Made by a program: the position numbers and the translations under genes. Below are positions 7,672 through 15,050 of a stretch of 64,000 nucleotides of DNA, in pieces. The stretch's first letter is position 1. Each line of letters starts with the position of its first letter. Under the pieces are notes generated by a model. It did no database searches. It worked only from the letters and a program-made list of their open reading frames with translations, and was not told the DNA's origin. Source of the DNA: Bacillota bacterium (GTDB lineage Bacteria; Bacillota; Clostridia; Peptostreptococcales; Anaerovoracaceae); contig JAFSCP010000006.1 in assembly GCA_017436705.1 (NCBI GenBank), forward strand, positions 1 to 64,000, written 5' to 3'.

Positions 7672-8922
7672 TTATTTTTCCCCAGCCAGTCTCTTAACTG
7701 TTCTGTAGATAACTTCAATACCTTTCTGCAGATCTTCGTAGTCAGTCCATTCTTCAGGCACGTGGCTGCGGCCGTCTTTGCTCGGTACGAAAACCATGGC
7801 TACCGGGCAAAGGGACCCCATAATCATTGCATCGTGTCCCGCGCCGGAAAGCATCCTGACTGTGGAGATTCCGGCGTCGGCCGCTTCTTCTTCCATAACA
7901 GCCTGGATTTCTGCTTTCATAGGTACAGGCATTGCGCTTACCTTTTCTTCCATGGTGAATGAAAGACCAGGGTTTTCTTCGGCGCTCTTCTGAAGTGATT
8001 CGGTGATTACAGCCATTACAGCGTCGACGTTTTCTATGCTCTTGCTGCGGCAGTCAATCTGGAAGAAAGTTTCCTTGGCAACAATATTGAACGCGCCGGG
8101 AACAGTTTCCAGGCGTCCGCATGTAACTACTGTACCTTCGCCGATTTCAAGGGCTTTTTCAGTGCCGGCAGTCACAGCCTTTGCAGCTGCAAGCATGGTG
8201 TCTGCACGCATGTTCATAGGAGTATTGCCGGCATGGTCGGAGCGTCCGTAAACATGAATGTCGAATACGCGCAGTCCCACAATGGCATCTACAATACCGA
8301 TATCTGTTTTAGTCTTTTCAAGAAGCGGTCCCTGTTCGATGTGAAGCTCCAGGAAAGTTCCGATTTCTCCCGGCTTTCTCTGCGCTTCAGCAGCCTTTGA
8401 AGGATCAAGGCCATAGCCTTTCATTGCTTCTGCTACTGTAACGCCGTCCCAGTCCTTGTTGTTTTCAATTTCGCCCGGTTTAAGCTGGCCGCACATTGCG
8501 CGGCTGCCAAAGAGTCCTGAACCGAATCTTGCACCTTCTTCTTCAGGAAGAGCCACAAACTCAATCGGGCACTCAGGCACGAAGCCTTCTTCATGAAGAA
8601 CTCTTGCAGTTTCAAGACCCGCAATTACTCCTGCCGGACCGTCAAATCTTCCGCCGGTCTTTACTGTATCAAAATGTGAGCCGGTCATCACTACAGGCGC
8701 ATCAGGATTCTTTCCTTCCATGCGGCCGATGATGATACCCACCGCATCCTCGCGGACCTGAAGACCTGCCGCCTTCATTTCACTTACAATATAGTCTCTT
8801 GCCTGAGCAAATTCTTTGGTATATGTAAATCTGGTGCAGCCGATGCCTTCCACGCAGCTGAACTGCGCCAGACTTTCGATGTCTTTCTGAATTCTTTCAA
8901 CATTGGTCTTTAACATATTCAT
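7672..8922 (-). CDS. M20-family hydantoinase/carbamoylase-type amidase
   Basis: A 416-residue cytosolic metal enzyme of the allantoate amidohydrolase / N-carbamoyl-L-amino acid hydrolase family. Metal-site motifs are present: GSHFDTV (His, then the bridging Asp in RFDGPAG), the catalytic EEEGARFG, the HIEQGP loop (LELHIEQGPLLEK) and a C-terminal GAGHDA. RSDHAGNTPM marks the dimerisation lid. It hydrolyses carbamoyl or ureido groups in purine, pyrimidine or amino-acid breakdown; the exact substrate is open. The Shine-Dalgarno is CAGGAGG. It stands alone, with terminators on both sides. Confidence 0.9.
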   Translation of the reverse strand: MNMLKTNVERIQKDIESLAQFSCVEGIGCTRFTYTKEFAQARDYIVSEMKAAGLQVREDAVGIIIGRMEGKNPDAPVVMTGSHFDTVKTGGRFDGPAGVIAGLETARVLHEEGFVPECPIEFVALPEEEGARFGSGLFGSRAMCGQLKPGEIENNKDWDGVTVAEAMKGYGLDPSKAAEAQRKPGEIGTFLELHIEQGPLLEKTKTDIGIVDAIVGLRVFDIHVYGRSDHAGNTPMNMRADTMLAAAKAVTAGTEKALEIGEGTVVTCGRLETVPGAFNIVAKETFFQIDCRSKSIENVDAVMAVITESLQKSAEENPGLSFTMEEKVSAMPVPMKAEIQAVMEEEAADAGISTVRMLSGAGHDAMIMGSLCPVAMVFVPSKDGRSHVPEEWTDYEDLQKGIEVIYRTVKRLAGEK

Positions 8923-8934
8923 CCTCCTGATTTT

Positions 8935-8966
8935 AAAAAAGCCAGGCGATAAAACTACCGCCCGGC
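8935..8966 (-). terminator. Intrinsic terminator after the GH2 gene
   Basis: On the minus strand GCCGGGCG pairs with CGCCTGGC around a T-rich loop and is followed by six T. It separates the glycosidase transcript from the amidase gene. Confidence 0.85.
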
Positions 8967-8989
8967 ACCGTTATTTTGCTTGAATGTCC

Positions 8990-11275
8990 TTATTTTTTAG
9001 GCTTTTTGATCTTGTTAAGTTTTGCGTTGAGGTCGAGGAGCTGTTCCTTGGTTGGGTTCACGCCCATCATACCCATCATGCCTGTAAGTCTGAGCACTGT
9101 AAAGCCGCCCATCATCTGCATGAGACCACCTTCCGGACTCATATCCATCTGGGAAAGGTCAAAGCCTGCAGCTTCTTTCTTTTCGCCCTTCTTAGGCATC
9201 ATCTTTGCCATCATGCCCGCAAAGAGGAGCTTGCCCTGCATTGTTGCCATGATGTCGCTGATCTTGTCGTTGAGGGAGAAGTGACCTTCAACTTCTGTGA
9301 TATCGAACCAGTTGAGGATTGCGCCCTTTTCCTGGAGTCTGTATTCGGAATTAAATTCAGCAACCTTCACGATCTTGCTTTCGTCTCTGCATTCACCTGC
9401 AACAGCCACTAACTCAGTAGTTCCCGCATTAGGAACGTCGAAATAGAAGAAGTGGTCAGGAGCCTGCTTCTTGCCAAGGCTTACGCCGTTTGCAAAGAGT
9501 TCAACTTCAGGCTGGTTGGAGTAAACAGTTACCTTAGTAACATCTTCAACTCTGTCAACATATCTCTTGCCGCAGAGGTGAACGAAAGGTTCGTCGGAAA
9601 GCCATGCCTTGTAAGCGTAGAAGGAGTCCTTCTTGTACTTTCTGTCCATAGTTACAAGACCCTTATGGTTCTGGCCGTTTTCGCCACCTTCGTTACGTGC
9701 GTCTGCACCGAAGTCGAACATGTTCCATACGTGAGTTGCCCACATGTACTTACGTGTGAAAAGCTGCTTGATCAGTTCTTCGTGGTAGTAAGCCTGATAT
9801 TCTTCAGTATAGTCGCCCTGTACAGGGTTTGAAGTATGCCAGTTGAGAGCTTCGCAGCCGTATTCAGAGCAGCCGATAGGAATGTTCGGATGAGTAGCAT
9901 GGAACTTGTCGAACCAAGGACCGTTCATGTGAGTTTCGCCGCCGTACCATCCGAAGTAGTGGTTGTAGGAAACCACGTCAGGAATCTGAAGGTATGGGTC
10001 GTCCATTGCGCACATGGAAACTGCTGCAATTGTAGTAAGACGTGTCTTGTCCATTTCGTGGCACATGTCGTTTAAGATTCTGTGGTTTTCCATCAGATCG
10101 TCGTCAGCGCCGCCGATACCGATTTCGTTGGAAAGTCCCCATACAACGATGGATGGGTGGTTGTAGTTCTGAACTACCAGTTCCTTCATCTGGGAAATAG
10201 TGTTTTCACGTCCGCCAGGCATGTGCTTGGAGATGTAAGGAATTTCTGCCCAGATTACCATACCGTATTTATCGCAGAGATCATAGAAATACTGGTCGTG
10301 CTGATAGTGTGCAAGTCTGATTGTAGTTGCACCCATTTCGTCGATCAGCTTGATGTCTTCTTCGTGCATTTCGTGAGTGAGTGCGTTACCAACGCCCCAT
10401 CTGTCCTGATGGCGGGAAACACCTCTTAACGGATATTCTTCACCGTTGAGTATGAAACCGTTTTCAGGGTCAATCTTGAATGTTCTTACACCGAAGTTTG
10501 TGCATACGCTGTCGATAACTTCACCGTTTTCCATGAGTTCAACGCATGCGCAGTAAAGGTAAGGATCCTTGCGGCCGTGCCACAGGTGAACATCCTTGAT
10601 TTCGAGAACTGCCTTGGTTTCAGCAGTTTCAACTGTTGCAACTGCACAGTCGTCGCAGCAGCAGCAACCGCAGTCACATGATTCGTAAACAGAGTAGCGG
10701 ATAGTCTGTCCTTCTTTTTTGTTTGCTACAGTTGTGAGAATTTCAACCTTTGCATCGCTTCCGCAGACTTCAGGAGTAACTTTCACGCCGTAGCTTCCGT
10801 AATATTCAAGGTCAAAGTGCGATTCGTTAACGCAGATGATGTTTACATCTCTGTAAAGACCGCCGTAGAAAGTAAAGTCAGCCATCTGAGGGTAAACTTC
10901 CTGGTTTGGTGCGTTGTCAACAGCGATAACGAAAAGGTTCTCTCTCTGAAGAGCTTCAGTAATGTCTACTCTCCATGTGGAGTAACCGCCGTCGTGGTGT
11001 GCAAGGTGCTTGCCGTTTAAATAAACGTCAGCAGAAGAATTTGCACCCTGGATTTCAAGGTAGTATCTGTCTGCTTCAGGAATGTCCATCTTGTCAAGGG
11101 ACTTAGCATAGTAGCAAGTGCCTCTGTAGTAGTCGTTTCCGCCGTCCTGGCCGTCAATAGCATTCCATGAATGTGGCAGGTTAACCCAGTTCCAGTCCAT
11201 AGGTAGCTTACCAGGTACTTCGTTTGCCTGTTTTGTGAATGCCCATTTAGCATTGAAATTAATTACACTTCTCAT
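8990..11275 (-). CDS. GH2 glycoside hydrolase (beta-galactosidase/glucuronidase type)
   Basis: A 761-residue enzyme without a signal peptide, so cytosolic. It has the N-terminal sugar-binding fold (residues 1-150; DRYYLEIQGANSSADVYLNG), an immunoglobulin-like domain (about 155-265) and the catalytic barrel. The general acid/base is Glu384 (GLSNEIG) and the nucleophile is Glu471 (GCSEYGCEA). I start at 11275 (MRSVINFNAKW) because AGGAGG lies 12 bases upstream; the 86 residues in front of it in the same frame do not look like protein. Odd points are a cysteine cluster at residues 200-210 (CDCGCCCCDDC) in the immunoglobulin-like domain and a Met-rich tail (about 675-740). Substrate is not readable: beta-galactosides and beta-glucuronides are both possible. 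Confidence 0.88.
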   Translation of the reverse strand: MRSVINFNAKWAFTKQANEVPGKLPMDWNWVNLPHSWNAIDGQDGGNDYYRGTCYYAKSLDKMDIPEADRYYLEIQGANSSADVYLNGKHLAHHDGGYSTWRVDITEALQRENLFVIAVDNAPNQEVYPQMADFTFYGGLYRDVNIICVNESHFDLEYYGSYGVKVTPEVCGSDAKVEILTTVANKKEGQTIRYSVYESCDCGCCCCDDCAVATVETAETKAVLEIKDVHLWHGRKDPYLYCACVELMENGEVIDSVCTNFGVRTFKIDPENGFILNGEEYPLRGVSRHQDRWGVGNALTHEMHEEDIKLIDEMGATTIRLAHYQHDQYFYDLCDKYGMVIWAEIPYISKHMPGGRENTISQMKELVVQNYNHPSIVVWGLSNEIGIGGADDDLMENHRILNDMCHEMDKTRLTTIAAVSMCAMDDPYLQIPDVVSYNHYFGWYGGETHMNGPWFDKFHATHPNIPIGCSEYGCEALNWHTSNPVQGDYTEEYQAYYHEELIKQLFTRKYMWATHVWNMFDFGADARNEGGENGQNHKGLVTMDRKYKKDSFYAYKAWLSDEPFVHLCGKRYVDRVEDVTKVTVYSNQPEVELFANGVSLGKKQAPDHFFYFDVPNAGTTELVAVAGECRDESKIVKVAEFNSEYRLQEKGAILNWFDITEVEGHFSLNDKISDIMATMQGKLLFAGMMAKMMPKKGEKKEAAGFDLSQMDMSPEGGLMQMMGGFTVLRLTGMMGMMGVNPTKEQLLDLNAKLNKIKKPKK

Positions 11276-11541
11276 TAGGGTAATCATCCTCCTGATTTTT
11301 ATTTTTTGTGTTGTCCGTGTCATGCCGGCACGCCTGCCCTTGTCCGAATTATATAGCCAGAAATTGCAAAGAGCACATATCGCCGCATTATATACTTGCA
11401 TTATACTATATAAACAGAGGTTTGTGCTATACGATTTTGTGGAAATTGGGTGAAAATAGCTGAAAACTGGTTGTTTTGACACTTTTCGACACTCAGAAAT
11501 AAAAAAGCACCTATCAATAACGACAGATGCCATACAAAGTT

Positions 11542-11773
11542 TTACTGTTTATTTTCTTCAAATTGTTTTCTTATATCTCTTCCACGGTACATTATGCGAA
11601 CAACATTCACTTCAGCAAGTTCTTCTATAACTATGTAAAACACGAGATAGTTATCTACGCGCATATACCTTTCTGGACGCGGCTGCTGGTGCCAAAAGTT
11701 TCTCAGAAATATACTCCCCTGTTATTTTCAAGTCGTACCTTGCAAGAGAAGTGTAGCGAACTTTCCAGTTCAT
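11542..11773 (-). pseudogene. RelE/ParE-type toxin, broken by deletion and frameshift
   Basis: From the ATG at 11773 the first frame reads MNWKVRYTSLARYDLK then GEYISEKLLAP and stops at 11651, after 40 residues. A second frame takes over and continues RPERYMRVDNYLVFYIVIEE then VVRIMYRGRDIRKQFEENKQ, ending at 11542. The N-terminal helix pair and the C-terminal VDNYLVFY...IMYRGRDI strand pair are typical of RelE/ParE mRNA-interferase or gyrase toxins. The centre is shorter than normal, so there is an internal deletion as well as a frame change. The gene starts inside the antitoxin frame, as in real operons. Confidence 0.75.
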
Positions 11774-11894
11774 AGTCAAATTCTTCTTTAGTCATCGCTC
11801 CCAATGCCAACGGTTCTTCCGGAAGTTTCATTTCAAAAGGAATGCCGCGCTGCAATACAATCTGCCTCAGAAACATGCTCACTGCACTTGACAT
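11703..11894 (-). pseudogene. RelB/DinJ-type antitoxin, N-terminal part missing
   Basis: The 63-codon frame begins MSSAVSMFLRQIVLQRGIPF and continues FEMKLPEEP, which is the second half of a RelB/DinJ antitoxin. The usual first 20-25 residues with the ribbon-helix-helix strand are absent, so it should not bind DNA. A ribosome binding site (GGGAGG, 7 bases before the ATG) is present, so a short product may still be made. The tail runs into the toxin gene without the normal stop, another sign of decay. Upstream at 11906-11945 there are inverted repeats (TCTATGG-AC-CCATAGA; GCTTGC-AAACC-GCAAGC). Confidence 0.65.
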
Positions 11895-11902
11895 AGGAAT
11901 AC

Positions 11903-11951
11903 CTCCCTCTATGGGTCCATAGATAGCATTTTGCTTGCGGTTTGCAAGCGT
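11903..11951. repeat. Two inverted repeats upstream of the broken antitoxin
   Basis: TCTATGG and CCATAGA form a near-contiguous palindrome just before the antitoxin ribosome binding site, and GCTTGC-N5-GCAAGC lies a few bases further upstream. They could be remains of the toxin-antitoxin operator. Confidence 0.4.
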
Positions 11952-12012
11952 TTTGCAATCTAAATTACGTTTTTGTCGAAATTTGTTTGTATCTTTTTGC
12001 CAGAAAACCTGC

Positions 12013-12055
12013 TATACTGTCGATGTTGGATTCCTCCCTTCTCCGCGAAAGGAGG
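12013..12055 (+). promoter_or_regulatory. Leader with a hairpin that hides the ribosome binding site
   Basis: A -10 box (TATACT, 12013-12018) predicts a start near 12025; no good -35 is present. The leader carries CCTCCCTT (12033-12040), which pairs at 7 of 8 positions with AAAGGAGG (12048-12055), the ideal Shine-Dalgarno of the small gene at 12064. The loop is 7 bases. Folded, it would block translation. Confidence 0.5.
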
Positions 12056-12063
12056 TGAACTGC

Positions 12064-12152
12064 ATGGAGACTTTAATAGCTTTTTACGTTCTGTTATGGC
12101 AGATGTGGCTGCGTACATAATCTGCAAGTGGCTGTACAGAGACGACAAATAA
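12064..12152 (+). CDS. Tiny hydrophobic peptide gene, needs a -1 frame change
   Basis: AAAGGAGGTGA, a full match to the 16S rRNA tail, sits 8 bases before an ATG. The first frame reads METLIAFYVLLWQMWLRT and stops at 12120. At the T-run (12080-12085) a -1 shift gives METLIAF followed by LRSVMADVAAYIICKW and LYRDDK, 29 residues ending at 12152. The second version matches, from memory, a widespread family of tiny clostridial peptides of the form MExLIxFLxSVxAxxxxxxICKWLDR. So it is either a gene with one T deleted or a natural frameshift. A strong terminator follows 17 bases later. Size, hydrophobic core and occluded ribosome binding site resemble type I toxins. Confidence 0.55.
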
Positions 12153-12168
12153 TCCAACCAGCCCAATG

Positions 12169-12203
12169 AAAAATCCCCGGAGGTTGCGACTCCGGGGATT
12201 TTT
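12169..12203. terminator. Strong bidirectional terminator
   Basis: AAAAATCCCCGGAG and CTCCGGGGATTTTT form a 14-bp stem with a 7-base loop, with T-runs usable on both strands. Confidence 0.92.
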
Positions 12204-12297
12204 ATTTTCCACATGGAAAACCTTAATAGCTTTATTAAGGTCATTATATCACATCTTTACCTTTTGTCAATTGCATTGGTAAATATTTCTATGCGCC

Positions 12298-12498
12298 TTA
12301 TTTATCCTTCTTCCCAAGCATCTGTCTGAAAAAGTCAAAGGAACTGCTGAAGGACTTGTCCTTTCCGGCAATAGTCCCTGTGCTGCTTCTCACACCATTT
12401 ACCTCCGGAATTTCATAAAGGCCGTCCTTTTTTCTTTCTTCATTTAATTCTGCGTGCAAAGTCTTGCTGGTTATGATTTTTTCGTTATCATTACTCAT
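12298..12498 (-). CDS. Small hypothetical protein (66 residues)
   Basis: A soluble, charged 66-residue protein rich in Lys, Ser and Asp, ending DFFRQMLGKKDK, with no membrane segment and no cysteine. The Shine-Dalgarno GGGGGAAGG is 4-5 bases before the ATG. I do not recognise a family. It lies downstream of rpsR but is separated from it by a terminator, so it is likely its own unit. Confidence 0.6.
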   Translation of the reverse strand: MSNDNEKIITSKTLHAELNEERKKDGLYEIPEVNGVRSSTGTIAGKDKSFSSSFDFFRQMLGKKDK

Positions 12499-12587
12499 GC
12501 TTCCTTCCCCCTTCTTTTAATGCAACCTCCCAATACCTTTTTAATATTATAAACGATTTAAAGTGCGAAAGCAAGCCTTCATACAAA

Positions 12588-12618
12588 AAAGCCCCTGCAG
12601 TGCAAGGGCTTTCATTTT
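12588..12618 (-). terminator. Terminator of the rpsF-ssb-rpsR operon
   Basis: On the minus strand AAAGCCCTTGC pairs with GCAGGGGCTTT around a short loop and is followed by six T. Confidence 0.9.
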
Positions 12619-12634
12619 CATATATCCGACTAAA

Positions 12635-12874
12635 TTAGTCAGCTACGTAAGGAAGTAATGCTACGATTCTTGCTCTCTTGATAGCAGTAGTTACTTCTCT
12701 CTGGTGCATAGCGCAAGTTCCTGTGATTCTCTTAGGAAGGATCTTGCCTCTTTCAGTTACGTATCTTCTTAACTTTTCTACATCTTTGTAGTCGATTCTT
12801 TCAGTCTTATCAGCGCAGAACTGGCAAACTTTCTTTCTTCTCATTCCGCCGCCGCGTCTCTTATTTTCCATCAT
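12635..12874 (-). CDS. rpsR: Ribosomal protein S18
   Basis: A 79-residue basic protein with the S18 core ([48 protein letters not shown]). It binds the platform of the 30S subunit next to S6. The N-terminus carries CQFC, as in zinc-type or cysteine-containing S18 forms (only two of the cysteines plus C53 in the middle are visible). Two ATGs are adjacent at the start; I use the first, at 12874, after AGGAG. It is the third gene of the conserved rpsF-ssb-rpsR operon. Confidence 0.97.
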   Translation of the reverse strand: MMENKRRGGGMRRKKVCQFCADKTERIDYKDVEKLRRYVTERGKILPKRITGTCAMHQREVTTAIKRARIVALLPYVAD

Positions 12875-12894
12875 GATTTCTTATCTCCTTTCTA

Positions 12895-13317
12895 TTAGAA
12901 CGGGATATCCTCATCGATTGCAGAGAATCCTGCAGGAGCATCGTCAAAGCTTGAAGCCATCTGACTCTGTCCATAGGACTGTGACTGACCCTGCGGTCTG
13001 TCGCCCCATTCTAAAAATTCTACTCTGTCTGCTACGACATCAGTGGTGTAAACGGTTGCACCGTCTTTGTTGGTATAACTGCCAGTCTGCAGTCTGCCCT
13101 GAACGCCTACGAGTCTGCCTTTTGCAAGGAATCTTTCGCAGTTTTCAGCCTGCTTACCAAACACTGTTACTCTCGGAAAGTCAGTCTGCTTTTCGCCGCC
13201 GGCTCTTACCGGTCTGTCGATTGCTACTGTGAAAGTACATACAGCCATCTGTGTGCCTGCAGTGTATCTTACTTCCGGATCTCTGGTAAGTCTTCCGATT
13301 AGTACAACACTATTCAT
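12895..13317 (-). CDS. ssb: Single-stranded DNA-binding protein
   Basis: A 140-residue SSB with an OB fold in residues 1-105 (MNSVVLIGRLTRDPEVRYT, VCTFTVAIDR, VGVQGRLQTGSYTNKDG) and a short disordered Gln/Ser tail ending in the acidic tip DEDIPF, which recruits replication and repair partners. It coats ssDNA as a tetramer. The length is slightly below the usual 150-170. It lies between rpsF (10 bases) and rpsR (20 bases) in one operon. Confidence 0.97.
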   Translation of the reverse strand: MNSVVLIGRLTRDPEVRYTAGTQMAVCTFTVAIDRPVRAGGEKQTDFPRVTVFGKQAENCERFLAKGRLVGVQGRLQTGSYTNKDGATVYTTDVVADRVEFLEWGDRPQGQSQSYGQSQMASSFDDAPAGFSAIDEDIPF

Positions 13318-13327
13318 TTACATCCTC

Positions 13328-13624
13328 CTATTTTTCATCCTTGTTGATGATGATGTGTCTCATTACGTTGTCGTTGATCTTAAGCTTTCTGTTAAGTTCG
13401 TAAGGTAATGTTGGGTTAGCTTCGAAATCGATTACTACGTAGTAACCTTCTTCCTTCTTGTCGATAGGATATGCAAGCTTCTTAACACCCCAAACGTCTA
13501 CTTTTTCAACTGCACCATCAGCAGCGATGATGTTCTGGAAAGATTCAACAACTGCGTCCTTCTTAGCATCTTCTAAAGTAGGATTGATAATGATCATAAC
13601 TTCATATTTAGTCATTCTTTTCAC
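13328..13624 (-). CDS. rpsF: Ribosomal protein S6
   Basis: A 98-residue S6 protein (KYEVMIIINPTLEDAKKDAV, WGVKKLAYPIDKKEEGYYVV, RKLKINDNVMRHIII). It pairs with S18 on the 30S platform. It is the first gene of the operon with ssb and rpsR and has a structured leader of about 65 bases in front, where the S6:S18 complex is known to bind in many bacteria. Confidence 0.97.
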   Translation of the reverse strand: MKRMTKYEVMIIINPTLEDAKKDAVVESFQNIIAADGAVEKVDVWGVKKLAYPIDKKEEGYYVVIDFEANPTLPYELNRKLKINDNVMRHIIINKDEK

Positions 13625-13642
13625 CTCCCTGTGGACTATATG

Positions 13643-13721
13643 GCAACGATTCTCTCGTTGCAGAGAACTGTACGGACATAACCGTACCCAATAATTATAC
13701 TACAAAATCCCCGGAATGCAA
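13643..13721 (-). promoter_or_regulatory. rpsF promoter and leader, candidate S6:S18 control element
   Basis: On the minus strand the promoter is TTGCAT (13716-13721), a 16-base spacer and TATAAT (13694-13699). The leader has a first hairpin GTACGG-N6-CCGTAC (13670-13687) and then two hairpins that exclude each other: TTCTCT-GCAACG-AGAGAA and GCAACGA-GAGAA-TCGTTGC (13643-13667). rpsF leaders that bind the S6:S18 complex for feedback control are widespread; the CCG next to the first helix is compatible with that motif. Assignment is by position and fold, not by an alignment. Confidence 0.55.
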
Positions 13722-13754
13722 GTACTTTTTTTGCTGTTACGGGGATTTTTTTCA
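13705..13754 (-). terminator. Terminator of the nucleotidyltransferase gene, overlapping the rpsF promoter
   Basis: On the minus strand AAAAATCCCCG and CGGGGATTTT pair around a large 26-base loop. The 3' arm lies between the -35 and -10 boxes of the rpsF promoter. Confidence 0.6.
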
Positions 13755-13764
13755 GACTTTTTTA

Positions 13765-14688
13765 TTATTTCCAGAGCACATCAGGGTATTCGCCCTTGTC
13801 CTTCATGGCCTGAAGAGCATCAACCACGCTCTGCTTGTCTTCCTTGTATGTCACACCGTACCAGCGGTCGCGGGAAAGAAGAACCTTGGCCTCTGCCTTT
13901 CCTTCCTTGATCAGTCGGTCAACCACGCCCGGCAGGAAGTATTCGCCCTTCATCGGGTTCTCTTCAAGAGCTTTGTCCAGGAAAGCAGGGAAACCCGCTT
14001 CCATCTCAACCATCATTGACGGAGTAAAGCCCCAGAAGTTCATGGACACAACAGTGCCCCGCTCAAGCTCAGTCCAGAACAGCCCGTCGTCTTCTGTGAA
14101 AACAATGCGGTCATCCTGCCACTGGATTTTAGTGCGTTCAGTTATATCGGTCAGCATGCCTGCTGCATCAGTCTGGCACACACCTCTGGAAACATGACCG
14201 TTTTCAGTGAGGGTGTTTTCAATCTGGTAGCCTACCATGCAGTACTGATATTTTTCATTGTCCTCAGCATTTTCCAGGAACTCGTAGATGGTCTGGAAAG
14301 CACCCGGGCCGTAGTAGTCATCAGCGTTGATTACCGCAAAAGGACCGTCAACGGCTTTGCGGGCGGCAAGCACCGCGTGACCTGTACCCCATGGCTTTAC
14401 TCTTCCTTCTGGAACCTGATATCCTTCAGGCAAATCATCAATCTCCTGGAAAACATACTCAACCTGAATATGTCTGCCGGCTTTTTCGTCCACCAGCCCG
14501 CGGAAATCAGCTTCGTTTTCCTTCTTGATTACAAAGATTACTTTTTTAAATCCGGCCATTACAGCATCGTACAGAGAAAAATCCAGAATGATTTCCCCTT
14601 TGTCGCTGACAGGCTCTATCTGTTTGAGACCGCCGAAACGTGAACCCATTCCGGCCGCCATGATTACGAGAGTTGGCTCTTTACCCAT
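13765..14688 (-). CDS. Sugar-phosphate nucleotidyltransferase (GalU-like)
   Basis: A 307-residue enzyme with the nucleotidyltransferase signature AAGMGSRFGGLKQ (residues 11-23) and the nucleotide-binding VINADDYYG (about 119-127). It transfers NMP from an NTP to a sugar 1-phosphate to build activated sugars for cell-surface polymers. The length and the K-Q after the glycine loop are compatible with UTP-glucose-1-phosphate uridylyltransferase, but NTP_transferase proteins of this length in Clostridia also act on other sugars, so I do not name a gene. It is single and is followed by a weak terminator. Confidence 0.8.
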   Translation of the reverse strand: MGKEPTLVIMAAGMGSRFGGLKQIEPVSDKGEIILDFSLYDAVMAGFKKVIFVIKKENEADFRGLVDEKAGRHIQVEYVFQEIDDLPEGYQVPEGRVKPWGTGHAVLAARKAVDGPFAVINADDYYGPGAFQTIYEFLENAEDNEKYQYCMVGYQIENTLTENGHVSRGVCQTDAAGMLTDITERTKIQWQDDRIVFTEDDGLFWTELERGTVVSMNFWGFTPSMMVEMEAGFPAFLDKALEENPMKGEYFLPGVVDRLIKEGKAEAKVLLSRDRWYGVTYKEDKQSVVDALQAMKDKGEYPDVLWK

Positions 14689-14769
14689 AAGTTCCTCCTT
14701 ATGCCAACTGCCTTCTGCAGTTTGTGTTTCTTTGTTATGATGAGCTGTTAGTATTTTTATGTATGCTCT

Positions 14770-14950
14770 TGTAACAGGGTTTGAGCGGCTTCCGCAGAAG
14801 CAGAGTGAAACAACCAGCTAAGCAGTGAATATGAACAGCTAAGAGCTCAGCACTGTCCGAGCCGGAGGCGAGTTTGCTGAACTCTCTGTGAATAGAACTG
14901 CGTGCTGTGTTTGTTTCCTGCGGCGAGGACTAAGCGAAAGCTCTGTTACA
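14770..14950. repeat. Structured element with inverted ends
   Basis: A 181-base non-coding element in the 362-base gap before the DUF2148 gene. Its ends are the inverted repeat TGTAACAG (14770-14777) and CTGTTACA (14943-14950). The arms keep pairing patchily inward (GTTTC, CTGCGG). Nested inside, AGAGCTCAGCA (14842-14852) pairs with TGCTGAACTCT (14875-14885) with one mismatch. There is also a direct repeat of CAGCTAAG. It has the look of a palindromic interspersed repeat or a small non-autonomous element. Confidence 0.5.
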
Positions 14951-14952
14951 TG

Positions 14953-15022
14953 GGTATACAATTTAAAATACTTACACTTTATGATATACCAACTTCCATA
15001 AATCCGCAAGTGGTGGTATACT
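14953..15022 (+). promoter_or_regulatory. Promoter of the DUF2148 gene with repeated GGTATAC sites
   Basis: TTCCAT (14994-14999), a 17-base spacer and TATACT (15017-15022) form the promoter. GGTATAC occurs at 14953-14959 and 15015-15021, and an inverted near-copy, GATATACC, at 14983-14990. TATACCA (14985-14991) and TGGTATA (15014-15020) are inverted copies, the second overlapping the -10 box. This looks like a binding-site array for a regulator. Confidence 0.5.
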
Positions 15023-15050
15023 TAATTATAACTCTAAATGGAGGTGGATT

